Source: Bimuria novae-zelandiae CBS 107.79
Lineage: Eukaryota; Ascomycota; Dothideomycetes; Pleosporales; Didymosphaeriaceae
Reading direction: 5' to 3'
NCBI GenBank assembly: GCA_010015655.1
Contig: ML976795.1
Span: forward strand, 63,522 to 117,474
DNA length: 53,953 nucleotides
Shown one piece after another: positions 45,552 to 53,953 of the stretch; the first letter of the stretch is position 1; each line of letters opens with the position of its first letter. A model generated the notes under the pieces. The model worked only from the letters and a program-made list of their open reading frames with translations. It ran no database searches and was not told the DNA's origin. Position numbers and translations under genes: made by a program.

Positions 45552-46303
45552 GACCCAATCTCAAGCCAGGCGACCCACGACACCGACGTGTCACGGTGAG
45601 GCGGGCCGTCTTCACGAAAAATCCCTGGATAGATTTCACGAAAGGCGGCCATGTCTCATCCTAAGCGTTAGGGTGGTGTTCTACCCTCGGCCTCTGTAAC
45701 ATGGTCGCGAAGATTATCCCTCGTCAATGCGGGGCTGCGGGGTACTGTGTGTTGCGGTAATCATTTCGAGGCTCTCCGGAGATATAACGAGCGCCTCCTT
45801 TTTCAAGCATGTGGCTTGGTGTTGGGTGTCTGTTCTGCCGCCGCGCAGTGACCGCCTCGAGGCGTGAGCTATATCTTTTGGATCCTGTCAAGCTTTGCTT
45901 AGTGTTGGGTGGTTGTCTTGCCTACGCGCAGTGACTCGCCTCAAATTCGTTCTTCTTGTGGAAGGGATGAGAGATTTTGGTGGGGATGGAGGAGGAGTGA
46001 GATGCGTGGTGTGCCTCGGACACGTGGAGACGAAGGGTGGGTTGTAAGACGGGAGACGGTGACGGTGGACCGTTGGATGCTGATATTTCATTGCGCTCCT
46101 GATGGAACAGATATGCTAACTTGGCACATGGAAGGTCTTTTCTTGCCGGCTTTGAGCCGGCTTCCTATGTTGTTGGTTGTCAATGGTCCAGCACAGGTCC
46201 GGCATTCGAAGCTTTCAATCAGGTCGAAGGCCGGTGGCACATTGTCTTCTGGGGCCACGTCGACAGTCTCAGATGCGACCTCACGCATATCGCGATTTCA
46301 GTC

Positions 46304-46675
46304 TTACGGATAAGACCGGGTCATCATACTCCGCACAAGATCTTCGGCGTAATGCGATTCCGAGTCGACATTCCTCGCGTCGAATGTCACGAGACTGTTG
46401 TTTCGCCACACAAACGATGCTTCAGCCCTCTCCAATGAACGGCAGCCAAGAATCCGGCGCCATGTTCGCTCTGATCTAAAGGACTCTCCGGTAGATAACA
46501 GCGCGGATGTTTGGAGATCATGGAGTGTAAATCCTGAGTCTTTGACGAGAGGTTGCTCTTCGTATGAACCCAATGCGTCTGTGTCTGCTTTGCGTTTCCT
46601 TGGTGTTGGGTGGACAGAGGGTGTTTTCGGTTCTATGCCTGAAGAAATTTCGTGCCCATGGGTTTCTGCAGGCAT
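46304..46675 (-). CDS. Possible small ORF, hypothetical
   Basis: A 123-codon frame starting MPAETHGHEISSGIEPKTPS with a basic PRKRK and a C-terminal RTWRRILGCRSLERAEASFV. The same frame reopens after two stops at 46288 (66 codons, containing CRTCAGPLTTNN). Overlapping plus-strand frames are equally long, so coding status is uncertain. Confidence 0.2.
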   Translation of the reverse strand: MPAETHGHEISSGIEPKTPSVHPTPRKRKADTDALGSYEEQPLVKDSGFTLHDLQTSALLSTGESFRSERTWRRILGCRSLERAEASFVWRNNSLVTFDARNVDSESHYAEDLVRSMMTRSYP

Positions 46676-47549
46676 GTCGCACCTAAACTGAAGGTTGACG
46701 AAGGTCTACGCTTGTTCTGCGATGCAAGCACGACCCCGAGTCGAGCTCCCAGTCGGTATTGTGTTATGACATCTGCGTCGTTCTTGCCAATCGTATGTTG
46801 GAATACCGACAGGATGACATCGCAAGAGCATGCAAGCCGGGTTTCCTTCTCGGAGCTTCCCGTGCCGACCCTTGGCTGCTCAGCTGGATGCTTGAGACCT
46901 GCAAAACATCCGAACCTACCACCACGCTCTGGGATCGACGAGCTCTTGCCCCATGCCGGTGAGGCGGGAAGCTCTGATCCAACCTATGGACACCGTTGGG
47001 GCTCGGGAAAAGACTCATGCCGCAGAAGCAACTGATCGGTTCTCTGCAATGCCGTATGGTCTGAGGACGGGATCTTTGATACTTAAAATGCTCCTCCACG
47101 AACGTGCCCCCACCACGAACCTGGATCTGGGAACGCTCGAGTGGAAGTACCCCAGTTCTGTGGAAAATGGTGGGCTTTCGAACCTCGGGACGATTTGTAG
47201 ATCTCGGTGGGCGAACAGCGAGCTTTGAATCCAAGTAGTTCTTCTATGGACCGACAGTACCCTCAGGAAACCCGTCGAGCCCAGGATTATGTCGTAATGG
47301 TTCCGCCTCGTGTGCGCTGTTGTGGGCCATGTTGCTATTCTGTGCCACCACGTGCCGCGCTCTGGTATGGAAAAGTGGCGGTTATGTCTTCTCGGGTTTC
47401 GGCCGTCTGTTCGCTACAGAGAGGAAAGGGGATCCTGCAAACCGGCTGATCCCCACGGTACGTGTTCTGGCCACGGTATCGGAGGAACACGCAAGCGATC
47501 GACGACGCTGAAGGGAGCTTCAAGACCGTTCGACCAAGTCATTTTGACA

Positions 47550-47636
47550 CGCTTCTCTTTTTGGAGGCGCGTTGATGCCCTACAATCATTAGCAGGTGTC
47601 CCACTACACCATGCAGCGAAAAACGGAGATTGCTAG
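47550..47636 (+). pseudogene. Possible ankyrin-repeat remnant
   Basis: The plus frame reads VDALQSLAGVPLHHAAKNGD before a TAG, matching the core of an ankyrin repeat (G-x-PLH-x-AA-x-x-G). Only one repeat is visible and the upstream sequence in frame shows no further repeats, so it may be chance or a small relic. Confidence 0.25.
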
Positions 47637-48360
47637 GAAGAAAATCAGACAATAAGGTTTCCAGCATGAGCTGCGTCAGAACAACATCATGTCATCATGA
47701 AAGGGCAAGTGCTTAATGGGAAGATACTGACCTCTACGCTGCCGCCATGTGGTCTTTCTAAGTTTTCCGAAGCGCTTGCAATCGCGTCGTGATGTTCTCG
47801 CCGCGACATCGCAAACCGAAAACTCCGTTAGCAGGTTTTCCAGGGCGGGCGAGCAGAACGTTCGGGGTCAAGGGCGAGTTCAGACCGGGAATAGTCCAAC
47901 ACAAACAAATTGGGACACAGAACGGAGGCTTTTGCCGTCCAGGTGTTTGTGTGTCATCAGAAGCATACGATAAAGGCCAGGTCGCGGGGAATACGCACCA
48001 TTATGCCCACCCCAAGGAGGTCTGCCATGGTCGATGGGAAGCGGTATGCATGTCAAGCTATACACGTCCGACCCAGCACGTGACATAACACATTGCTGTT
48101 ACGGACTCCTTCCTGCTCGTCGCTCTGCTGCCTGACATTGTACCCGGCTGTGTTTACGGACGCTTTTGCATTCTCTTCGGTGTCGCTGGAAGATGTGGCG
48201 TGCGCGGTTATGTTCAGGTGCACGGGAGGATGCAGGGTTGTGCGTCTGCAGACGGCTCGCTAAGTGCAGATTCGGACGGAGGACGATGTGCGTTCAGTGT
48301 CGGCGTCGGCGCGTCGGCATCGATTGGCGAACCTCTTCTGCCCTCCCTTTGTCGTTGTCT

Positions 48361-49090
48361 GTCCTTTCCATACTCGATTGTGTTATTACCAACTCCGTCT
48401 TGATCGGGCGGCAGTCGGTCTGCCTATTTGCATCGGCGGCATGTTACTTCGGTCACTGTCCGACTCGGTCGAGAATGGGATGCTTTTAGCTCGCAGACAA
48501 CGGAGGCGCCCCCGAGAAGAACCCCTGCGTCCTCAGCGTGTTATTTCCATTCCTATCTCATCTGGGGCTGCGGCCAGCTCCTTCGGCCCGCTCCGTGTCA
48601 ACTTTAGACGACTAGAATGTCTCGGCGTGTTCGTTCGAAGGCTTCTCGTTCTCAATGACAGTAGCGACTCCATCCTCCGCAAGTTATTACAAGCCCATCT
48701 CGTCGAAAGAAGTGGTTACTTGACTTACTGTTGTCTGAAGGTTATAAACAAGGCGGCATGAAAGGCTCGTCAGCGTTCCATACCCATCATGACATGATCA
48801 AGAAGCTCCACGGCATTCACAGTTGTGGTCTTCTTTACCATTCATCGGTTTCTGCAAGTGCTGGCTGTTTCCCCCGGTCGCGATGCGTCTCTCCCATAGT
48901 CCCGTGACATTTTCCATCCTCAGTGTACTATTACCAGTCCGGTCTCGGTCGAGATTGAGGTCGGGACGGTTTGCGCTATGGCTCGGTCGACTCGTAACGG
49001 CTCTCGCGTGTAGATATTCGGAAGATGCATCGGCCACGCTTCCCTCCTTTCCATCCTCAGTAAGTTATTGCCATTCAACACTGGACGGTT
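48361..49090 (+). repeat. Diverged repeated motif around tttccatcctcagt-agttatta
   Basis: Related strings occur at about 48365, 48532, 48667, 48912 and 49050 (for example tttccatcctcagtaagtta and ttccatcctcagtgtactat), often followed within 20-60 bp by ggtctcggtcg-like sequence. Spacing is irregular (about 140-245 bp). It may be an eroded tandem array. Confidence 0.35.
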
Positions 49091-51140
49091 CCGCGGTCTT
49101 GGTCTTTCCGGGCGATCGGCGATGCGTTACGTTCGCTGGAGCTTGTTAGAGATGACACTCCAGGTCCAGGAGAAAATAAGAGCCTAAGGGAGCACAGCCC
49201 TGAAAGTGTCAAGTCAGCGGAGCTTGATACGGTGCTAGAAATATGGTCAAGTAGACTATACTTCTTGATTTAGCTCACCGGCCGTTTCGAAACAGGACTG
49301 ACTGTACTACCTACTACTGCCGCTGCAGGAACCGCGGGGGTCACTTCCTGAGCAGTTCGTGCCCTCATTCGTGGTACATTCGGATCGTTCGAGGCCACTC
49401 TTTTTTCTATCTGAACGTAGTAGTACACCGAATCTCCGCGTAGGTCTTCTATTTAGGGCTGGATCCTGTACGCTGGGATTCTGCACTTCGCCAAAGATGC
49501 TGATCTTGATAGCGGCGGTCGCCTATATACGGCGCTTTGGGACGTGAGGACGATTTGGAAACCGAAAAACACCATGGCTGTCCTCCACTGCCAATGGGAG
49601 GTACGGTAGCGGCTTCCCGGCGATTCCTGAATGTTGTCAAACTATTGTAGTCAGCTATGATACTAACAAGCGCCTCTCGGAAAATAGAGCAGTGAGAATG
49701 AAGGATTTGAGTAGTGTCTCCCTCGTTTGGATGAGTTTGGAGGAAGACTGACGTACCTCTCGTTGGTACGGCGCACCTGTGACATGATGCGGGGCGGCCA
49801 TCATTCTCGTTTCCCACAGGATCTCTCCAGCCGAGAGCACGTTGTTGGCGCTGGAAGCGGTGTGCTTCTTTGGTAGCGCGATCTAAGATGGCGCTTCCTA
49901 CCACTTACAATGTGTTGTAGATGGTATGGATCCGGAGGGGTCTGTCCCCGAGGTCGCTCAAATTGGAAGCCCTGTGACGCTCATTGGACTCACGCCCATT
50001 GGACTCGCGCCCGGTTTTCTTTGTTTCTGTACTACTACAGTCAGTCTCGAGTACCGCTGCCTCCGCCAGCTTCCTTCAGACCCCTGTTAGAGGGTCGATG
50101 GGCTGCATGGTAGCAGATGTGTGGCGCACGTTACCTGAGCGGCTATGACAGCCCTACGCAACCCACCGCGGAGTTTAGATACCACCCCTTCTCCCTAAAG
50201 CAATGCTCAAGACGCGTTCGGTAGCTCTACCGCTCTCTCTATTGTCTCGGGGGCTGGTCGTGAGTGTGGGCAGCGGGATGCCGGAAGCGGGCAGAAGACG
50301 AGGAGAAAGAAAACCAGGCGCGCAGGACAGCTTTAGCTCATGCTTGCTGTCGAAAATACTCGAGTCCTTGTGGTAGAGATATTTTCGTGAAAGATGTCTG
50401 TTCGCGGATTGGGGCTAAATTGTAAGGTTCCGGGTTGTGGTGAAAAAGTAGTGTAGGTCAGGCGAAAACTATGAAGACGGAGGTTCACTCCACCCCAGCC
50501 ACGGCGTGCCTCGTCGAGAGCACGGCGGCCGGAGTAGCTCGAGTCAAGCTAACAGAATGTAGAGAACGGCTTGATAAGTAGGACCAACTCTGGGACTCGA
50601 ACTTAACGTTCAGCAGCGTCGATTGCTGATACCTACCGTCTCCGCATGTGGGCACCTTGCGGTGCAGCCCGTGCGGCTGCAAGCAGCGGGACCGCAAATC
50701 CGAGGGAGCGCCGGCGATACAGGTCTCTTTGCAGCTTTATCTCCTCCAAGCCCTCCCCCCGGCTGTTGAGAACCACATCTTGACTACGATGGGGCGCGAG
50801 GGAGTGCGGATAGTCATTAGCAGGCTACAATGGGGAACTGCCAGCTGCCGATTTCGGACACACCGAGATCGAGTATGGGAGAAACATCCTATTAAACTGT
50901 GCAAGAGACCATAAATTGCCGCCGGGCAACCTCAGCACCCACCAACACAGTGGACAACTGTATCCTCTTCAAGTGCGGCGACTGGCCCGGTCCCTAATCC
51001 CACAGGAGCATCACTGTCTCCACTTCGGCGAACGCAAAGCCCCGAGGATGTAAAGATGGATAGTAACACAAGTCATCCTACAATGCGCTATGCGAAGGTC
51101 AACTATTCTTGTATTAGCTGCATGTAGCGCTCCCAATATA

Positions 51141-52316
51141 CTAATTATACTTGTATAAGCACGCTATCATCTCTCTGTATTCTCTCCCTTTTTCTCTTTG
51201 CTTTAAGAGCTCTGTAAGGTTCTGTTCCCATGCTGGATCCTCTATCGGGTATAGGATGTTGTCAAGCTCAGAGCGGAGCTCGTTCAGTTTTTCCCTCAAC
51301 TGAACGCTTAGCTTCTGCTTCAAGTCCTCCCATTCCTGCTTTCGTAGGTCTTCGAATCCCTTCGGTCCTCCCAAATCTTCCAAAATGGGATACAAGACGT
51401 TGCAGATGACGCAAATCGCTGTGTGGCGCCACATCCCATAAAAGCGTATATCTTCCGAGGGGTCGGCTGAGTAGGATAGGAAATTTTTGAAACCGTCTCC
51501 GAATTCGGCAGCTCCGTGACCTTTCTTGATGTTGTCGAGTTTGAGGAGATAATCCTTTGCTTCCTGCGTCGATTCCTTAAAGCCCATCTGCTTGAACGAG
51601 GGGTCGGAAATGATTCCCGCCTCTGCGAAAGGGCCGTCGTCTGGTTTTGCTGCGGGAAGAAATTTGGGCGCAAGAAGAAGTACAGAGTGCAAAGGACCGT
51701 TATTGAATCGCAATGCGGTGAACGTCGATCTACTAATCGTCATGCTAGCTATCCTCAGCCCGGCTGTGATGCTTATGTTGTACTCCTTGATTCGAAAAGC
51801 GCCTTGTATGTTCATATATGCCAAGAGTGGAGTTGCAAGGCATATAGTATGACAGCATTGATTCAGGTGCAGTGCCTGCTGCCTCGTCTCTTCGTCGACG
51901 CTGTCGCTGCAAAAGGTCGTCTCGGATGCCGGAACATCGACGAATTGGAATTCGAATAGGCGAACCCCTCCTATCAGAGTTATTTGAGAATTGACCAACT
52001 TATTGAGCCACATCGTGTCACGCTCGGTGGTAAATACCACATAATGAAGCTGAGCAACACGATCAGCAAAACGCAGCCATCTTCGACTGCGACGCATCTC
52101 CTTGTGCGCAGTGGCGTCTTCTTCTAGGTGGCTTGGGCTGCAGTACCCGACATTGGGTAGGTTGTTTTCGAAGAGTTCGGGATCTGGCACGGCTTCACAG
52201 TGCGTGCAGATAAGTTTACCGCTTTTCGGACATCCATCGAGGGCGCAGAGGTTCGGAAGAAGAGTACTGAGCTGGAGCTGCTTGGAGAGGGAATTCATGA
52301 TGGCGCAATGCGACAA
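51141..52316 (-). CDS. MYND-type zinc finger protein, 391 aa, single exon
   Basis: An uninterrupted frame. Residues 24-71 form a MYND-like finger: C24, C29 (CALDGC), C37, C40 (CTHC), YC59, H63 and H71; the final cysteine of the canonical MYND pattern is absent. Residues about 75-300 are an unassigned region with hydrophobic segments. The C-terminus (about 330-385) is rich in K/E/L heptads (DLKQKLSVQLREKLNELRSE), likely a coiled coil. MYND fingers usually bind proline-rich peptides, so a scaffold or regulatory role is plausible. Two Met codons (1 and 7) could serve as start; I kept the first. Shares a 260-bp promoter region with the divergent gene at 52577. Confidence 0.85.
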   Translation of the reverse strand: MSHCAIMNSLSKQLQLSTLLPNLCALDGCPKSGKLICTHCEAVPDPELFENNLPNVGYCSPSHLEEDATAHKEMRRSRRWLRFADRVAQLHYVVFTTERDTMWLNKLVNSQITLIGGVRLFEFQFVDVPASETTFCSDSVDEETRQQALHLNQCCHTICLATPLLAYMNIQGAFRIKEYNISITAGLRIASMTISRSTFTALRFNNGPLHSVLLLAPKFLPAAKPDDGPFAEAGIISDPSFKQMGFKESTQEAKDYLLKLDNIKKGHGAAEFGDGFKNFLSYSADPSEDIRFYGMWRHTAICVICNVLYPILEDLGGPKGFEDLRKQEWEDLKQKLSVQLREKLNELRSELDNILYPIEDPAWEQNLTELLKQREKGREYREMIACLYKYN

Positions 52317-52576
52317 GGTTCAGTGTGAGGTCGGTTGGTGTTCAAGAAGGTCGCAAGAGGAGCAGGGCGCTGGGTAGGCCTGTCGGGACTGTTCACCGAA
52401 CACAATTTCGAAGTAGATTTGGTTAAACAGGCACTAGGCGTTTGGAGGTCCCCAACCCACTACGAAACCATCACAAATTTAGCGGAATTTCCTCTCCAGG
52501 CAACACCGAACGAACAGTCACAGGCATTAACAACAACTTCCCACGCCTCTTTGCCATTCACACCCGTACAGCCGCC
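52317..52576. promoter_or_regulatory. Compact bidirectional intergenic region
   Basis: 260 bp between the MYND gene ATG (minus) and the ATG at 52577 (plus). No clear TATA box. The plus side ends in a good start context, gccgccATGG. Confidence 0.4.
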
Positions 52577-52703
52577 ATGGCGACCCCAGCCTACACCATG
52601 AGCGACATCAAAGCTGTTTGCATTCTCACCCGCGTCATCGCTTCTGGTGCTGCGTTCCCACTCCCTGATACCAATCGGCAGCTTCAAAGCGCTATAATCA
52701 TGC
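52577..52703 (+). pseudogene. 5' end of a gene interrupted by the copia element
   Basis: The ATG at 52577 sits in a strong context and gives MATPAYTMSDIKAVCILTRV then IASGAAFPLPDTNRQLQSAI, about 42 codons of protein-like sequence. The copia LTR begins at 52704 inside the next codon. The rest of the gene should lie beyond the 3' LTR, after a copy of the catgc target duplication, outside this window. The peptide is too short to assign. Confidence 0.55.
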
Positions 52704-52893
52704 TGTGACGGTTTAATGGCTCTTACTCGATGAGATGGTTACTCCTACCCTTGCTTAGTTGCCACTCACCTTTCTGAGAGGGCTACACCTATCTGGGACT
52801 AGCGATGTTTACGCTCGTACACATACATACTCGGTAGCTTCTAGATAGTACACCCTCTAGCAGAAGAATTCGACAATCTTTTCTACTGCAACA
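52704..52893 (+). repeat. Copia 5' LTR
   Basis: 190 bp with TG..CA termini; the preceding catgc is the candidate target duplication. Confidence 0.75.
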
Positions 52894-52904
52894 GTTATGA
52901 GCCC
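52894..52904 (+). promoter_or_regulatory. Copia primer-binding site
   Basis: GTTATGAGCCC, immediately after the LTR, is complementary to the anticodon-stem region of initiator methionine tRNA (GGGCTCATAAC), the half-tRNA priming typical of copia elements. Confidence 0.8.
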
Positions 52905-53019
52905 GGATTGCGACTAAGCTTACGACAGATTGCGAAGAAGATCGCACGACTGAAGCTCGCACGCTCGCAACGATTAATTGGCACCTACAACCCGTACGGA
53001 GCCGCTGATACCCTATACA

Positions 53020-53953
53020 ATAACCACTGAGTCAGATCCCGCAGTCACCCGAGTGACCATCGTCCTCGATCGAGCCGACGATTGGCACAAATGGCTGTTT
53101 ATTCGAAAGGATACTGCCCAGAAGAACGACCTCTGGCAGTACGTGGACCCTGCTACGACAGCAGCGGACCTGCCTACGTTAACGGCACCAACCGAACCGC
53201 AACTCACGGATCACAACGAACAAGCTACATCAATAGCTCACCTTACCGCTGCTCAGCAGAAGCTATACCAGTGGGAATACGAGCGATGGGAACGCAAGGA
53301 CCTCGAGTTCAAGCGTCAGAAGAAAGCTCTGGCAGAATTTAACTCAGAGATCAGCAAAACGATTGCTGCGAGACACCTTTACCTAATCGAGAACAAGGAT
53401 ACCCCACACGAACGGTTGACAACGCTCAAGAAGCATCTCGCACCATCTGACGCTACACGTCAACGAGATCTTATCGCACGATACAAAGCCCTTCAGACGC
53501 CGCCACGTGGTAAGAAGGTTGAAGAATGGCTACGATCTTGGGTGGAGGTCACCAACATGTGCATCGCTGCAGGTATACCTGAGACATCTGGATCTCGAGC
53601 ACAAGAAGATTTCCTTGTCGCCTGCAGAACGATCGATCCTGAGTATGGTACATCAGGCCTGCGAGCCTTGATTGACCTAGAGGATGCTGGCACCGCCATT
53701 CCATCAGTGGAAGACTACGTCAGCAAATTCACGACCTACCTCAAGCGTGTTCGACCGATATCGACAGGACTCAGCTCTATGGCTGCAGAACTAGACGCTG
53801 CTAAGCCTCAGCAGCAGCAGAAGAAGGATGGCAACAAAGACAAGCCTCAATGCCCATGTGGCCTGAAACACTACTGGACCGAATGCTGGTTAATCAACGC
53901 CGAGCATCCAAAACGACCAAAGAACTACACCAATGCTGTTGGCCAGAAGAAGC
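53020..53953 (+). CDS. Copia Gag, partial, start codon mutated to ATA
   Basis: A frame without stops from 52977 to the window end. The expected start is 53020-53022, now ATA, followed by TTESDPAVTRVTIVLDRADD; the natural family start would be ATG here, so a single G-to-A (CpA to TpA on the other strand) removed it. No other in-frame ATG occurs until NMCIAAG about 180 codons on. Residues about 20-260 form the retrotransposon Gag core (DDWHKWLFIRK, WEYERWERKDLEFKRQ, VEEWLRSWVEVTNM). A zinc knuckle CPCGLKHYWTEC lies at about 53851-53886. Pol should follow beyond the window. This copy is probably not translated normally, but could move in trans. Confidence 0.85.
   Translation, partial: MTTESDPAVTRVTIVLDRADDWHKWLFIRKDTAQKNDLWQYVDPATTAADLPTLTAPTEPQLTDHNEQATSIAHLTAAQQKLYQWEYERWERKDLEFKRQKKALAEFNSEISKTIAARHLYLIENKDTPHERLTTLKKHLAPSDATRQRDLIARYKALQTPPRGKKVEEWLRSWVEVTNMCIAAGIPETSGSRAQEDFLVACRTIDPEYGTSGLRALIDLEDAGTAIPSVEDYVSKFTTYLKRVRPISTGLSSMAAELDAAKPQQQQKKDGNKDKPQCPCGLKHYWTECWLINAEHPKRPKNYTNAVGQKK

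Larger units (their letters stand above)
44441..51140. other. 6.7-kb GC-balanced region without confident genes
   Basis: Many open frames of 60-200 codons occur on all six frames, as expected at this base composition, but none shows a recognisable domain over its length and none pairs convincingly with introns. It may be decayed gene space like the two pseudogenes to its left. The few local signals worth noting are listed separately. Confidence 0.55.
52704..53953 (+). mobile_element. Ty1/copia retrotransposon, 5' part, runs off the window
   Basis: A 190-bp sequence starting TGTGACGG and ending CTGCAACA (52704-52893) is the likely 5' LTR. It is directly followed by a primer-binding site of the tRNA-iMet type and by a copia-type gag that is open to the window end. 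Little RIP is visible, so the insertion is recent compared with the nest. The 3' LTR is outside the window, so the LTR edges rest on the TG..CA ends and the primer site. Confidence 0.82.

Noticed and set aside
49449..49904. 151-codon minus ORF
   Set aside because: No recognisable motif and several competing frames.
50580..50660. tRNA-like string with gttcgagtcc on the minus strand
   Set aside because: The stem bases around the T-loop-like sequence do not pair and no acceptor stem is present.

Overview
The window is from a filamentous ascomycete. Spliceosomal introns of 40-85 nt, ankyrin, MYND-finger, sulfatase and sugar-transporter genes, and very strong RIP (repeat-induced point mutation: CpA to TpA on both strands, so CAA/CAG codons read as TAA/TAG) all point that way. 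Dothideomycetes is a reasonable guess, but nothing in the sequence fixes the taxon.

About 37.7 kb at the left is a transposon nest inside one ankyrin-repeat gene. Order: a hAT element (3-2900); a stub of ankyrin coding sequence (2901-3081); a Ty3/gypsy element LTR-A (3082-34407, minus); the ankyrin C-terminus (34408-34520); and a MULE (34872-37700). LTR-A carries LTR-B (4318-18084, minus), which itself contains LTR-C (9632-16585, minus). It also carries LTR-D (18947-25798, plus) and a fragment of a tyrosine-recombinase-like (DUF3435/captain-type) gene (about 26766-29935) that was later hit by a Fot1/pogo element (27726-29842). I placed each boundary by matching terminal repeats and target-site duplications (TSDs): LTRs of 161/161, 409/409, 448/448 and 479/426 bp; TSDs gttaa, ttcta (tttta at the mutated end), tatat, tattt, TA, and tacttaaag for the MULE.

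From about 37.7 kb the base composition is ordinary. Two divergent genes of unknown function share a 470-bp promoter region: a 483-aa acidic, serine-rich protein (three exons, minus) and a 242-aa protein (two exons, plus). Next come a dead sulfatase (minus) and a dead MFS sugar transporter (plus), facing apart. From 44.4 to 51.1 kb there is GC-balanced DNA where I can support no confident gene. A 391-aa MYND-finger gene follows (minus). A divergent gene start at 52577 is cut after about 42 codons by a young Ty1/copia element whose 5' LTR, primer-binding site and Gag run off the window end.

The most interesting signal is a reading frame antisense to gag-pol, between the end of pol and the 3' LTR. 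It is recognisable in LTR-B and LTR-D (same motifs, identical 34-codon spacing) and, as a diverged analogue, in LTR-C: paired cysteine motifs followed by a basic, coiled-coil-like tail. LTR-B and LTR-D are otherwise one family, yet their U3 promoters do not align except for a 15-nt CACGTG-containing core and the TATA region.
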